Below, one piece after another: positions 8,071 to 17,077 of a stretch of 64,000 nt of DNA. The notes below the pieces were generated by a model that was given only the letters and a program-made list of their open reading frames with translations, was not told where the DNA came from and ran no database searches. This DNA comes from JAKFDI01 sp044508835 (lineage in GTDB: Bacteria > Pseudomonadota > Gammaproteobacteria > Burkholderiales > Burkholderiaceae_C), in the NCBI GenBank assembly GCA_044508835.1, contig JBIQHD010000001.1:186001-250000 (forward strand). Direction: 5' to 3'. The translations under genes were made by a program, and so were the position numbers. The first letter of the stretch is position 1. Each line of letters starts with the position of its first letter.

Positions 8071-8433
8071 TCAGTAGCGGTTGCGTGAGCGCACGTAGCC
8101 GATGATCGCAGCAATCGCCGCGCCCGCGGCGGCCGCGACGAGGATGGACTTGATCGGCTCGTCCTTGATGTAGCCCACCGTGTGGTCCGACGCGCGGTAG
8201 GCCTTGTCGCGCAGCGAGAGCGAGCCGTCGCGCACGGCATGCACGCCGCGGCGCGCGTAGTCGCTCGCTTGCGACGTGAAGCGGTCCACCAGCGGCGCGA
8301 CCCGGTCGCGGGCCTCGTGCAGGCCCTCGCCCGCCTGGTGCAGCGCATCGGCGGCGTACTGGCGGCTGGCGCGCGCGGTGTCCAAGGCCTGGTCGAGGGC
8401 GTCGTCGGCGTGGCTGCGCAGGCGTGAAGACAT
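8071..8433 (-). CDS. DUF883 (ElaB/YqjD-type) C-tail-anchored ribosome-associated protein
   Basis: A 120-residue protein with a long amphipathic, coiled-coil-prone N-terminal part rich in Ala, Arg and Asp, a C-terminal hydrophobic anchor (ILVAAAAGAAIAAIIGY) and a basic end YVRSRNRY. This matches ElaB/YqjD proteins, tail-anchored inner-membrane proteins that bind ribosomes in stationary phase in E. coli. The start at 8433 follows a ribosome-binding site AAGGATCC; a longer in-frame start at 8484 is less likely. It opens the three-gene leftward operon. Confidence 0.87.
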   Translation of the reverse strand: MSSRLRSHADDALDQALDTARASRQYAADALHQAGEGLHEARDRVAPLVDRFTSQASDYARRGVHAVRDGSLSLRDKAYRASDHTVGYIKDEPIKSILVAAAAGAAIAAIIGYVRSRNRY

Positions 8434-8572
8434 GGTGGATCCTTTCGTGGCTGGAGGGTCTGGGGATCGGGCCCCGGATTGCAACGAGCTTACGGAGCGG
8501 TGCCGGCGCGACCCATGGGAGGCGTCGCCGACGCGCTGTCGGCCGGGGCTTCGATCGCGTGTCGGACGATTC

Positions 8573-9970
8573 CTACGCGGCGGCGAGCGGCTCGCGGGCC
8601 GGGGCGGCGCTCTCCGGCAGGGCCGGCAGCGTGGCGCTGATGCGGGTGCCCCGGCCGGGCGCCGAGTCGAGCTTGAGCCGTCCGCCCTCGGCCTCGACGC
8701 GGTAGCGCATGCCCAGCAGGCCGTGCGCGGTGGTGGGGTGCGAGGAGGTGTCGAAGCCCACGCCGTTGTCGCTGACGGCGATCTCGGCCATCCCGTCCTG
8801 GCGCGCGAGGCTCACCGTCACCTCGGTCGCGCGGGCGTACTTCGCGATGTTGGTGAAGGCCTCCTGCACCAGCCGGTACACCGTCAGCTCGGCCGGCGGC
8901 GGAAGCCTCACCGGCTCGAACCGGCAGGCGACGGCCAGGCCCGACCGTTCCTGGAACTCGTGCGCCTGGATCTCGAGCGCGGCGACGAGGCCGAGGTTGC
9001 TGAGCGACGAGGGCCGCAGGTCCTCGATGATGCGGCGCTTGAGCGCGATGCCCTCGTTCAGCGTCTGGTTCAGGTGGACCAGGCGCTCCATCGCCTCGGG
9101 CGAGGCGTTGCCGATGCGCGACTTGATGCGCGCGGCGTCGAGCTTGGCGGCGGTGAGCAGCGCGCCGAGCTCGTCGTGCAGCTCGCGCGCGAGCAGGCTG
9201 CGCTCGTCCTCGCGCGCCGTCTGCAGGTGCTGCGCCAGCTCGCGCAGCTGGGCGGTGCGGCGCTCGACGGCGCGCTCGAGCCGGTCGCGCTCGGCCTCGA
9301 TGGCTTCCTGCTGCGCGTTCTGCTGCGCATCGAGCGCGGCCGTCTGGCGCAGGTACAGCGCCAGCGCCAGCAGGCTGATCACCGACATCGCCGCCACGCC
9401 GATGCGGTTGAGCAGCAGCGTGTCGTGGATGTCGTGGCGCACGTCGATCACGCGGCGCGTCTCGTCGGCGATCAGGGTGCTGGAGACGGCGCGGATGCCG
9501 TCCATCGTCTCCTTGCCGATGTCGGTGAGCAGCAGGTCGCGCCAGTTGTCGTGCCGGCCCTCGTCGTACAGCCGGATGCCCGCGTCCAGCTCGGACAGCT
9601 TGCGGTGCACCATGACTTCCAGCTGCTCGGCGGCGGCCGCGTTGGCCGGGTGGGCGGCGTAGTAGCCGCGCAGGCGGCCCAGCGCCTCGGCGATGTCGGC
9701 GAATGCCTCCCGGTACGGCTCGAGATATTCCTTGCGGCCGGTGAGCAGGTATCCCCGTTGCCCTGTCTCGGCGTCGGTGACCCGGTTGAGCACGCTTTGC
9801 AGGCTGTCGCGTGCCCGGCCCATGGCCGACAGTTCCTCCATCGACTGGGTGGATTCACGGTAGGCGGTCTCGCTGATGAACATCAGCGCCGCCGCGGCCA
9901 GGGCCGCGAGCGGGAAGACGAACGGACTGCGCTTGATGCGCGTGAAGATGTTCAGCGACCGGGGTTCCAT
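8573..9970 (-). CDS. Membrane sensor histidine kinase with CHASE3 domain (NarX-like)
   Basis: A 465-residue sensor kinase. Membrane helices at about 15-33 and 185-207 flank a periplasmic four-helix CHASE3 domain (about 40-180, with the TGQRGYLLTG signature). A coiled linker follows, then a HisKA_3 dimerisation region with the phospho-acceptor His265 in RELHDELG, and a HATPase_c domain with FTNIAKYA and DNGVGFD. The LuxR-type partner regulator is transcribed divergently 37 bases away. The architecture fits fast two-component switches of the NarX/DegS class; the signal is unknown. Confidence 0.93.
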   Translation of the reverse strand: MEPRSLNIFTRIKRSPFVFPLAALAAAALMFISETAYRESTQSMEELSAMGRARDSLQSVLNRVTDAETGQRGYLLTGRKEYLEPYREAFADIAEALGRLRGYYAAHPANAAAAEQLEVMVHRKLSELDAGIRLYDEGRHDNWRDLLLTDIGKETMDGIRAVSSTLIADETRRVIDVRHDIHDTLLLNRIGVAAMSVISLLALALYLRQTAALDAQQNAQQEAIEAERDRLERAVERRTAQLRELAQHLQTAREDERSLLARELHDELGALLTAAKLDAARIKSRIGNASPEAMERLVHLNQTLNEGIALKRRIIEDLRPSSLSNLGLVAALEIQAHEFQERSGLAVACRFEPVRLPPPAELTVYRLVQEAFTNIAKYARATEVTVSLARQDGMAEIAVSDNGVGFDTSSHPTTAHGLLGMRYRVEAEGGRLKLDSAPGRGTRISATLPALPESAAPAREPLAAA

Positions 9971-10007
9971 CTAGACTTCCTCGTGCCATTTCGGAAAGCC
10001 GCCGTCC

Positions 10008-10643
10008 ATGATTCGTGTCGTTATTGCCGATGACCATGTCATTGTGCGCTCGGGCCTGCGGCAGTACTTTGCCGATCAGGTGGACCTCAAGGTCACGGGA
10101 GAGGCGTCCAACGGCCGCGAGGCGCTCGATCTCGTGCGCAAGGGCGAGGTCGACGTGCTGCTGCTCGACCTGTCGATGCCCGACCAGAGCGGCATCGACG
10201 CGCTGGCCGCCGTCAAGGCGCGCGCGCCCGAGCTGCCGGTGCTGATTCTTTCGGGTTTCCCGGAAGAGCACTACGCCACCACGCTGCTGCGCCACGGCGC
10301 AAGCGGCTACCTCAACAAGGAATGCGACCCGGAGGAGATCGTCAAGGCCATCCGCACGGTGTTCCGCGGGCGCAAGTACATCACGCCGGCGGTGGCCGAG
10401 ATGCTGGCCGACGGCCTGGGCGGCGGCAACGTGGACAAGCTGCCGCACGAGCAGCTGTCCGAGCGCGAGCTGCAGGTGTTCCTGCGCCTGGCCAAGGGCG
10501 AGACCATCGGGCACATGGCCGACAGCATGTCGCTGAGCGTGAAGACGGTGAGCACCTACCGCACGCGCGTGATGGAGAAGATGAAGCTCGCCTCGAACAG
10601 CGACCTCACCTACTACGCGCTGAAGAACGGCCTGATCCAGTAG
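10008..10643 (+). CDS. NarL/FixJ-family response regulator (receiver plus LuxR HTH)
   Basis: A 211-residue response regulator. The receiver has the acidic pair DD (8-9), phospho-acceptor Asp54 in LLLDLSMPD, and the conserved Lys in GYLNKE. A LuxR-type helix-turn-helix (about 147-205; LSERELQVFLRLAKGETI, then SVKTVSTYRTRVMEKM) binds DNA. It is head to head with the CHASE3 kinase, which is almost certainly its partner. The 37-base space between starts means at least one promoter must lie inside the opposite coding region. Confidence 0.95.
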   Translation: MIRVVIADDHVIVRSGLRQYFADQVDLKVTGEASNGREALDLVRKGEVDVLLLDLSMPDQSGIDALAAVKARAPELPVLILSGFPEEHYATTLLRHGASGYLNKECDPEEIVKAIRTVFRGRKYITPAVAEMLADGLGGGNVDKLPHEQLSERELQVFLRLAKGETIGHMADSMSLSVKTVSTYRTRVMEKMKLASNSDLTYYALKNGLIQ

Positions 10644-10675
10644 CCGCCGCGGCCGCGCGCCGCCTGCGGCCGGGT

Positions 10676-11209
10676 TCAGGCCAGGGTCGAGAAGGTGCTG
10701 TTGCCGCTGTCCCCGCCGTTGGCCAGGCGGATGCAGTAGCTGATGAGCGCGTCGATCTCGTTCGACTTGTCGAACACCTTGTCGGCGCCCAGCTCGGCGC
10801 ACTTGCGCCGCATGTCGGGCGTGGCGTAGTTGGACAGCACCACCACCTTGCCGCCGTCGTGGCTGGCCTGCCGGGCCGCCTGCACGACGCCCAGGCCGGA
10901 GCCGCTCTTGAGGAAGATGTCGATGATGACGAGGTCCCAGTCGTTGTCGCGCCGGCCGATCCACTGCTCGGCGCTGCCTTCGTCGTCGGCCGTGCCCACC
11001 ACCTGCAGCGGCACCATCTCCTCCAGCGTCGCGATCAGGTTCTCGCGGATGACCGGGCTGTCTTCGACGATGTAGGTCTTGAGGGGGGCCATGGCCTCTG
11101 CGGCTTCGGGGATGCGCGCCTCGTCCGGCACGGCGTGCTCCGGCGGGACGGGCCGGCTGAACCTGGGCGCTGCCGCGGGAGTCTGCATGAGGGTCGATGA
11201 AGCGGCCAT
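10676..11209 (-). CDS. Stand-alone receiver-domain protein (orphan response regulator)
   Basis: A receiver domain with no output domain. Key residues are the acidic pair ED (49-50), phospho-acceptor Asp97 in LVIIDIFL, Ser in VVVLSNYAT and Lys in DKVFDKS. As written the protein has 177 residues with a Pro/Ala-rich N-terminus of about 40; translation may instead begin at MAPLKTYIVED (ATG at 11092, 138 residues). It ends 32 bases from the convergent NarL-type regulator, so it may be a phosphate sink or cross-talk partner of the adjacent kinase. That link is inferred from proximity. Confidence 0.85.
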   Translation of the reverse strand: MAASSTLMQTPAAAPRFSRPVPPEHAVPDEARIPEAAEAMAPLKTYIVEDSPVIRENLIATLEEMVPLQVVGTADDEGSAEQWIGRRDNDWDLVIIDIFLKSGSGLGVVQAARQASHDGGKVVVLSNYATPDMRRKCAELGADKVFDKSNEIDALISYCIRLANGGDSGNSTFSTLA

Positions 11210-11364
11210 GGGTGTTGTCCTGCAAAGCGGGTCGGAGTGGTCCTGCGTGACGTTCTTCGAGGTCGTCCCTCCGGACGGGCCGCGTGGTCGCCATTGAAGC
11301 TTTTACCGCCCCGTCGGCAAATCAGCGCGCACCCGCCGTGGCTGTAGGACAACGCCGCGCCGCC

Positions 11365-11607
11365 TCAGCGCGGAGCCTGGCCGCGGGAGACCGCGGGATC
11401 CTCGTCCTTGGCGCGGGACTTCCCCTCTTCCTCGGCGCGGCGCAGCGCCTCCGCCTCCTCGGCGTTCTTCGGCGCGGCCTTGCGGGCGGCGTCGTCCACC
11501 TGCCCGGACTCGACGAATTCGCGCTGGGCCTTGTCGTAGCGGCGCGCGGCGTCGTAGTTGCCTTCGCCCTGCAGGTCGTTGTTGCCGATGCTTTGCGGCT
11601 GGTTCAT
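11365..11607 (-). CDS. Small highly charged hypothetical protein
   Basis: An 80-residue soluble protein with no hydrophobic segment, rich in Glu, Lys, Arg, Ala and Asp, beginning MNQPQSIGNNDLQGEGNYDA. A strong ribosome-binding site (GAAGGAGAC) sits just before the ATG at 11607, which supports translation. Similar small charged proteins of unknown function are frequent in Burkholderiales, often stress-induced. The second half (KNAEEAEALRRAEEEGKSRAK) is likely a single long helix. Confidence 0.7.
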   Translation of the reverse strand: MNQPQSIGNNDLQGEGNYDAARRYDKAQREFVESGQVDDAARKAAPKNAEEAEALRRAEEEGKSRAKDEDPAVSRGQAPR

Positions 11608-11756
11608 GGCGGTCTCCTTCGGGGGTTGAGGCACGGGGCGGCCGGCCCCGTGCATGAGACACACCGTAGCGCGGCGGCGCGCCGCCGCGCACAAGCCGAT
11701 GCCGCGACCGCGCGTAGGACGACGGCTCCCGGCGGCCGCGGGAACGCGGCGCCGCG

Positions 11757-12104
11757 TCAGGCGCCGAGCAGCTCCACCTCGAACATGAGCGTGGCGTCGG
11801 GCGGGATCACGCCGCCGGCGCCGCGCGCGCCGTAGCCGAGCTGCGGCGGGATCACGAGCAGCCGCGTGCCACCGACCTTCATGCCCTGCACGCCTTCGTC
11901 CCAGCCCCGGATCACCATGCCGGCGCCCAGGTCGAACTCGAAGGGGTCGTTGCGGTCCTTGCTGCTGTCGAACTTGGCGCCCTTGACGCCGTCGTTGTAG
12001 AGCCAGCCGGTGTAGTGCACGGTGACGGCGGTGCCCGCCCGGGCCTCGGCACCGGTGCCGGGCGTGGTGTCTTCGTACTGCAGGCCGGTTTCGGTGGTGA
12101 TCAT
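11757..12104 (-). CDS. FKBP-type peptidyl-prolyl cis-trans isomerase
   Basis: A 115-residue single-domain FKBP that catalyses cis-trans isomerisation of proline peptide bonds. Conserved pieces are VTVHYTGWL, FDSSKDRNDPFEF, VIRGWDEGVQGMKVGG, LGYGARGAGGVIPPDATLMFEVELL. There is no signal peptide, so it is cytoplasmic. The start MITTETG (12104) is preferred because an AAAGG box lies about 11 bases upstream; an in-frame Met six codons earlier is possible. It sits after gluQ on the same strand with a 64-base gap. Confidence 0.94.
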   Translation of the reverse strand: MITTETGLQYEDTTPGTGAEARAGTAVTVHYTGWLYNDGVKGAKFDSSKDRNDPFEFDLGAGMVIRGWDEGVQGMKVGGTRLLVIPPQLGYGARGAGGVIPPDATLMFEVELLGA

Positions 12105-12168
12105 GGTGGCAAGCCTTTGCATGGTTTCGGGGCCCGCGATGATGCCACCCGCCGCCGCGGCGAAGCGA

Positions 12169-13071
12169 TCAGGGCCTTGGCGCCGGCCAGCGCGCGTGCC
12201 ATTGCGCCACGGCCTGCGCCAGCCAGGCGCCGGCGTCCGCGGCGTCGCCGTGCAGGCCGAGCACGGCGCCGGCCTGCCGCAGCGCCTGCAGCGGATCGGC
12301 CAGCTCCAGCGCCGCCGCGCCGTTCTGCTTCGACAGCTTCTCGCCGTTCGTCCCCCGCACCAGCGGCGTGTGCAGGTAGTGCGGCGTCGGCAGGCCGAGC
12401 AGGCGCTGCAGGTGGATCTGCCGCGCGGTGTTGTCGGCGAGGTCTTCGCCGCGCACCACGTGCGTGACGCCCTGGGCGGCGTCGTCCACCACCACCGCGA
12501 GCTGGTAGGCCCAGCCGCCGTCGGCGCGGTGCACGACGAAGTCGCCCACGGCGCGGGTGAGGTTCTGGCTCTGGGCGCCGAGCCGGCGGTCGTGCCAGCC
12601 GATCACGAGGTCGTGCCCGCCGGCGCCGGTGGTGCGCACGCGCATCGCCCGCGCCGCCCTGCCGTGCAGGCCGCCGCGGCAGGTGCCGGGGTACACCCGT
12701 TCGGCATGGCGCTCGGGCGGCCGGCCGGCGCGGATCAGCGCCTGCTCGATGTCGCGCCGCGAGCAGCCGCAGGCGTAGGCATGGCCGCCGGCGACGAGAC
12801 GGTCCAGCGCCTGCCGGTACAGCGCGCCGCGCTGCGACTGGCGCACCGGCGGCTCGTCGGGCACCAGGCCGCAGCGCGCGAGCTGCGCGAGGATCAGCGC
12901 GTCGGCGCCGGGCACGCAGCGCGGGCCGTCCACGTCCTCGATCCGCACCAGCCAGCGCCCGCCCTGCGCCCGCGCGTCCAGCCAGGAGGCGAGCGCCGCC
13001 ACCAGCGAGCCGGCGTGCAGCGGGCCGGTGGGCGAGGGCGCGAAGCGGCCGACGGCAGGGGCGGCGGTCAC
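12169..13071 (-). CDS. gluQ: Glutamyl-Q tRNA(Asp) synthetase
   Basis: A 300-residue paralogue of the glutamyl-tRNA synthetase catalytic domain that attaches glutamate to queuosine at the wobble position of tRNA-Asp. It has the class I signature HAGS (19-22) in PSPTGPLHAGS and the KMSKS-like KLSKQN. It also has a zinc-site pattern CGC...Y...C (about 101-129). The anticodon-binding domain is absent, as expected. The start is GTG at 13071. Flanked by the LysR gene and the FKBP gene, all leftward. Confidence 0.93.
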   Translation of the reverse strand: MTAAPAVGRFAPSPTGPLHAGSLVAALASWLDARAQGGRWLVRIEDVDGPRCVPGADALILAQLARCGLVPDEPPVRQSQRGALYRQALDRLVAGGHAYACGCSRRDIEQALIRAGRPPERHAERVYPGTCRGGLHGRAARAMRVRTTGAGGHDLVIGWHDRRLGAQSQNLTRAVGDFVVHRADGGWAYQLAVVVDDAAQGVTHVVRGEDLADNTARQIHLQRLLGLPTPHYLHTPLVRGTNGEKLSKQNGAAALELADPLQALRQAGAVLGLHGDAADAGAWLAQAVAQWHARWPAPRP

Positions 13072-13087
13072 GGCCGGCGGCGCGCCT

Positions 13088-14107
13088 TCACAGGCTGCCC
13101 GGCGGCGGGCAGCCGTGGCGCTCGAGCAGCGCGCGGCGCGTGGTCTCGCTGTCCAGCTGGTCGAGCCACCAGCGCAGGCCGAGGCCGAGGCCGGCCTTGC
13201 GGCTGGCTGCGCCCGCGCGGCTGTCGCGCCAGGCGTAGCCCATGCGCGAGCGCAGGCCGGGCCGCACGGTGGCCCGGGTGATGAGGCGGCCCGCCGCCAG
13301 GTGCGGACGGGCCATCGGCTCGGGCAGGAAGCCGCAGCCGAGGCCGCGCAGCTGGGCCTCGATCTTGGCCTCCATCGTGTCCACCGTCAGCACGTCCTGG
13401 CCCGGCAGCAGGTTCACGGTGAGCGGCGCGAGGCGCTGCGCCGAATCGGCCACGGCCACGGCGCGGTGGCGCAGCAGCTCGGCGTCGTCGATCGGTTCCG
13501 CGGCGGCGGCCAGCGGATGGTGCGGCGCGACGGCGAAGACGAAGCCGATCTCGCCCAGCGCCTGCGTCTGGATGCCGCCGGCGGGCATGCGGTCCGACGA
13601 CAGGGAGACGCCGATCGCCAGGTCGGCCTGGCCTGTGAGGAGCGCCTCCCAGGTGCCCGACAGCACTTCCGTGCGCAGGCGCAGGCGCGTGCCGGGCGCG
13701 CTGCGGCCGGCGCCGCCGGGCGATGCCTGGGCCTGCAGGTGGGCGTAGAACGCCTCGCCCAGCTCGAACAGCGTGGCGGCGGACATGATGCCGTCGACGG
13801 CGACCGTGAGCTGCGACTCCCAGCCGGAGGCGACGCGCTGCACGCGGTTGGCCACCGCGTCCATCTCGGCGAGCAGGCGGCGGCCCTCCTGCAGCAGTTC
13901 CTCGCCGGCTGCGGTGAGGCGCGCCTGGCGCGAGCGGCGGTCGAAGAGCAGCACGTCCAGCGCCTCCTCGAGCTGGCGCACGTTGTAGGTCAATGCCGAG
14001 GGCACCTTGCCCAGCTCGCGCGCCGCCGCGGCGAAGCTGCCGGTGCGCGCGATGACGTCCATCATCGTGAGCGCGTCGGGGGTGAGGACGTTGCGTGCGC
14101 CGGTCAT
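13088..14107 (-). CDS. LysR-family transcriptional regulator
   Basis: A 339-residue LysR regulator: a winged helix-turn-helix at about residues 8-67 (SFAAAARELGKVPSALTYNVRQLEEAL) and a periplasmic-binding-like effector domain from about 95. The chain is somewhat longer than usual because of a Gly/Ser/Pro-rich insertion (QASPGGAGRSAPG). It is divergent from a pirin gene 114 bases away, with a palindrome fitting a LysR box between them. It probably regulates itself and the pirin gene. Effector unknown. Confidence 0.93.
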   Translation of the reverse strand: MTGARNVLTPDALTMMDVIARTGSFAAAARELGKVPSALTYNVRQLEEALDVLLFDRRSRQARLTAAGEELLQEGRRLLAEMDAVANRVQRVASGWESQLTVAVDGIMSAATLFELGEAFYAHLQAQASPGGAGRSAPGTRLRLRTEVLSGTWEALLTGQADLAIGVSLSSDRMPAGGIQTQALGEIGFVFAVAPHHPLAAAAEPIDDAELLRHRAVAVADSAQRLAPLTVNLLPGQDVLTVDTMEAKIEAQLRGLGCGFLPEPMARPHLAAGRLITRATVRPGLRSRMGYAWRDSRAGAASRKAGLGLGLRWWLDQLDSETTRRALLERHGCPPPGSL

Positions 14108-14129
14108 GCGGGCCAGGGGAGTGGGGGAG

Positions 14130-14148
14130 CGTTCATGGTATTTGAACG
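14130..14148. promoter_or_regulatory. Putative LysR operator between the regulator and the pirin gene
   Basis: CGTTCA-N7-TGAACG is a perfect 6-bp-arm palindrome and contains the T-N11-A core of LysR-type binding sites. It lies 23 bases upstream of the LysR start and about 74 upstream of the pirin start, the expected place for a site controlling both genes. Confidence 0.6.
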
Positions 14149-14221
14149 AAGGCGACAAGGCCGCGTCGGCGGCGCGGAGCGCAAGCCCTCCTACATTTGA
14201 TGCACAGAAGGAGCCCGCACC

Positions 14222-14923
<702 letters not shown>

Positions 14924-14929
14924 CCGGCG

Positions 14930-16234
14930 TCAGCCGGCGTCGCGGGCAAGCCGCACGCCGCTGAACTGCCACTGCGCGTCGGGCGGGAAGAAGTTGCGGT
15001 AGCTCGTGCGCACGTGACCGGCCGGCGTGGCGCAGGAGCCGCCGCGCAGCACGTACTGGTTGCACATGAACTTGCCGTTGTACTCGCCCACGGCGCCGGC
15101 CAGCGGCCGGTAGCCGGGGTAGGCACCGTAGCTCGACTGCGTCCATTCCCACACGTCGCCGAAGCACTGCACCGGCGCGTCGCCAGCGGCGCCGGCCGCA
15201 GGCAGGGGATGGAAGGCGCCGCGCCCGGCGGTGTTGTCCGAGGCGGCGGGCGCGAGGCCGAACCGCCGCACGGCGAACTCCCATTCGGCCTCGCTCGGCA
15301 GCCGTGCGCCGGCCCAGCGCGCGAGGGCGTCGGCCTCGAAGTAGCTGAGGTGGCACACGGGCGAGTGCTCGTCGATCGCCACCGTGCCCTGCAGCGTGTG
15401 GGTGAGCCAGCGCGCGCCGTCGCGGCGCCAGTACAGCGGCGCGTCGCGCTGCCCGGCCCGCACCCAGTCCCAGCCCATCGACAGCCACAGCTCGGGCCGC
15501 CGGTAGCCGCCGTCGTCGATGAAGGCCAGCAGGTCGCCGTAGCTCGCCGGCCGCGAGGCGATGGCGAAGGGCGCGGTGTAGGCGCGATGCCGCGGCGTCT
15601 CGTTGTCGAAGCAGAAGTCGCTGTCGCGCGCGGCGTCGTGGCCGAGCTCGAACAGCCCGCCCTCGCAGTCGAACCAGCGCAGCGCCTGCGGCTGCACCGC
15701 CTGCATCGGCCAGCGCCGCGCGTAGGCGGGGTGGTGCGGGCTGAACGACAGCGCGTGCTTGATGTCGGTGAGCAGCAGCTCCTGGTGCTGCTGCTCGTGG
15801 TGCAGCCCGAGCGTGACGAGCGACTCGACCTCGGCCCCGCCGATCCGCGACGCCAGCAGCGCCTGCATGCGCTCGTCCACGTTGGCGCGGTAGCGCTTGA
15901 CCTCGGCCAGCGTCGGGTGCGTGATGAGCCCGCGCAGCGGCCGAGGGTGCTGTTCGCCGATGCCGTGGTAGTAGCTGTTGAACAGCACGCGGAACGCCGC
16001 GTCGAAGGGCCGGAACCCAGGCTCGAAGCGTTCGAGCACGAAGGTCTCGAAGAACCAGGTGACGTGCGCGAGGTGCCACTTGGCCGGGCTCGCGTCGGGC
16101 ATCGACTGCACCTGGCAGTCCTCGTCGCTGAGCGGCGCGGCGAGCGCGAGCGACATCTGCCGCACGCGCCGGAAGCGCTCGGCGAGCGGCGTGGCGTCGG
16201 GGTGCGCGGCAGGGCGCGGGGTGGCGGTCGGCAT
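14930..16234 (-). CDS. EgtB-type iron-dependent sulfoxide synthase (ergothioneine family)
   Basis: A 434-residue two-domain enzyme. An N-terminal DinB-like four-helix domain (to about 175) supplies the iron ligands: a His in KWHLAHVTWFFE and the HX3HXE motif in HHEQQHQE. A C-terminal formylglycine-generating-enzyme-like domain ends in GDVWEWTQSSYG, YVLRGGSC and the terminal GVRLARD. The family couples a sulfur or selenium donor to trimethylhistidine oxidatively. The methyltransferase egtD, often adjacent to egtB, is not in the window, so the pathway assignment (ergothioneine or another N-methylated histidine thiol) is open. Confidence 0.85.
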   Translation of the reverse strand: MPTATPRPAAHPDATPLAERFRRVRQMSLALAAPLSDEDCQVQSMPDASPAKWHLAHVTWFFETFVLERFEPGFRPFDAAFRVLFNSYYHGIGEQHPRPLRGLITHPTLAEVKRYRANVDERMQALLASRIGGAEVESLVTLGLHHEQQHQELLLTDIKHALSFSPHHPAYARRWPMQAVQPQALRWFDCEGGLFELGHDAARDSDFCFDNETPRHRAYTAPFAIASRPASYGDLLAFIDDGGYRRPELWLSMGWDWVRAGQRDAPLYWRRDGARWLTHTLQGTVAIDEHSPVCHLSYFEADALARWAGARLPSEAEWEFAVRRFGLAPAASDNTAGRGAFHPLPAAGAAGDAPVQCFGDVWEWTQSSYGAYPGYRPLAGAVGEYNGKFMCNQYVLRGGSCATPAGHVRTSYRNFFPPDAQWQFSGVRLARDAG

Positions 16235-16299
16235 CGGCAGGCTCCCGGGGCGGCGTGACGTGACGACAGGGCAAGCGGCGCGCCACCCGGCGCCGCGGC

Positions 16300-17037
16300 T
16301 CAGTGTGCGGCTTCCCCGAGCGCCGGATCGAGCGCCACGCGCGCGTCGAACACGAAGCAGTCGCCCTCGAAATGGCGCGCGCCCACCTGCTCGAAGTACT
16401 TGAGGATGCCGCCTTCGAGCTGCAGCACGTTCGCGACGCCGGCCTCGGCCATGTGGATCGCCGCCTTCTCGCAGCGGATGCCGCCGGTGCAGTAGCTCAC
16501 CACCGTCTTGCCCTCGAGCTGCGCGCGGTGGGCGCGCAGCGCGCCGGGGAACTGGGTGAAGCGCTCGATGCGCCAGTCGACGGCGCCGCGGAAGCGGCCG
16601 TGGTCGACCTCGAAGGCGTTGCGTGTGTCGAGCATCACCACCGGGCGGCCGTCGTCGTCGCGGCCGTGGTCGAGCCAGCGCGCGAGCGTGGCCGCGTCCA
16701 CCGCCGGCGCGCGGCCCGCGTGCGGGCGGATCGACGGGTGGTCCATGCGGATGATCTCGCGCTTGACCTTCACCCGCAGCCTGCGAAAGGGCACCTCGCG
16801 CGACCAGCTTTCCTTGGCGTCGAGCGCGGCGAAGCGCGCGTCAGCCTTCAGCCAGGCGAGGAAGCCGCGCACGTTCGCGGCCTCGCCGGCGAGGAAGAGG
16901 TTGATGCCTTCTTCGGCCAGCAGCACCGTGCCCTTGAGCGCGTGGCCGGCGGCCTGCGCGAGGAGGCCCGCCTGCAGGGCGGCCGTGTCGTCGAGCGGCA
17001 CGAACCGGTAGGCCGAGATGTTGAGGACGGATCGCAC
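16300..17037 (-). CDS. trhO: tRNA uridine(34) hydroxylase TrhO (rhodanese family, UPF0176)
   Basis: A 245-residue protein that makes 5-hydroxyuridine at the tRNA wobble position using oxygen. The N-terminal UPF0176 domain (to about 95) precedes a rhodanese domain with the active-site loop SYCTGGIRCEKA (Cys near residue 182). Start codon is GTG at 17037, 40 bases from the divergent dnaE start. The C-terminus has FVFDARVALDP typical of the family. The divergent dnaE gene is unrelated in function. Confidence 0.93.
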   Translation of the reverse strand: MRSVLNISAYRFVPLDDTAALQAGLLAQAAGHALKGTVLLAEEGINLFLAGEAANVRGFLAWLKADARFAALDAKESWSREVPFRRLRVKVKREIIRMDHPSIRPHAGRAPAVDAATLARWLDHGRDDDGRPVVMLDTRNAFEVDHGRFRGAVDWRIERFTQFPGALRAHRAQLEGKTVVSYCTGGIRCEKAAIHMAEAGVANVLQLEGGILKYFEQVGARHFEGDCFVFDARVALDPALGEAAH

Positions 17038-17077
17038 CGCGGCGATTGTATGAAGACCCCCTCTCTAGAATGGCCGG

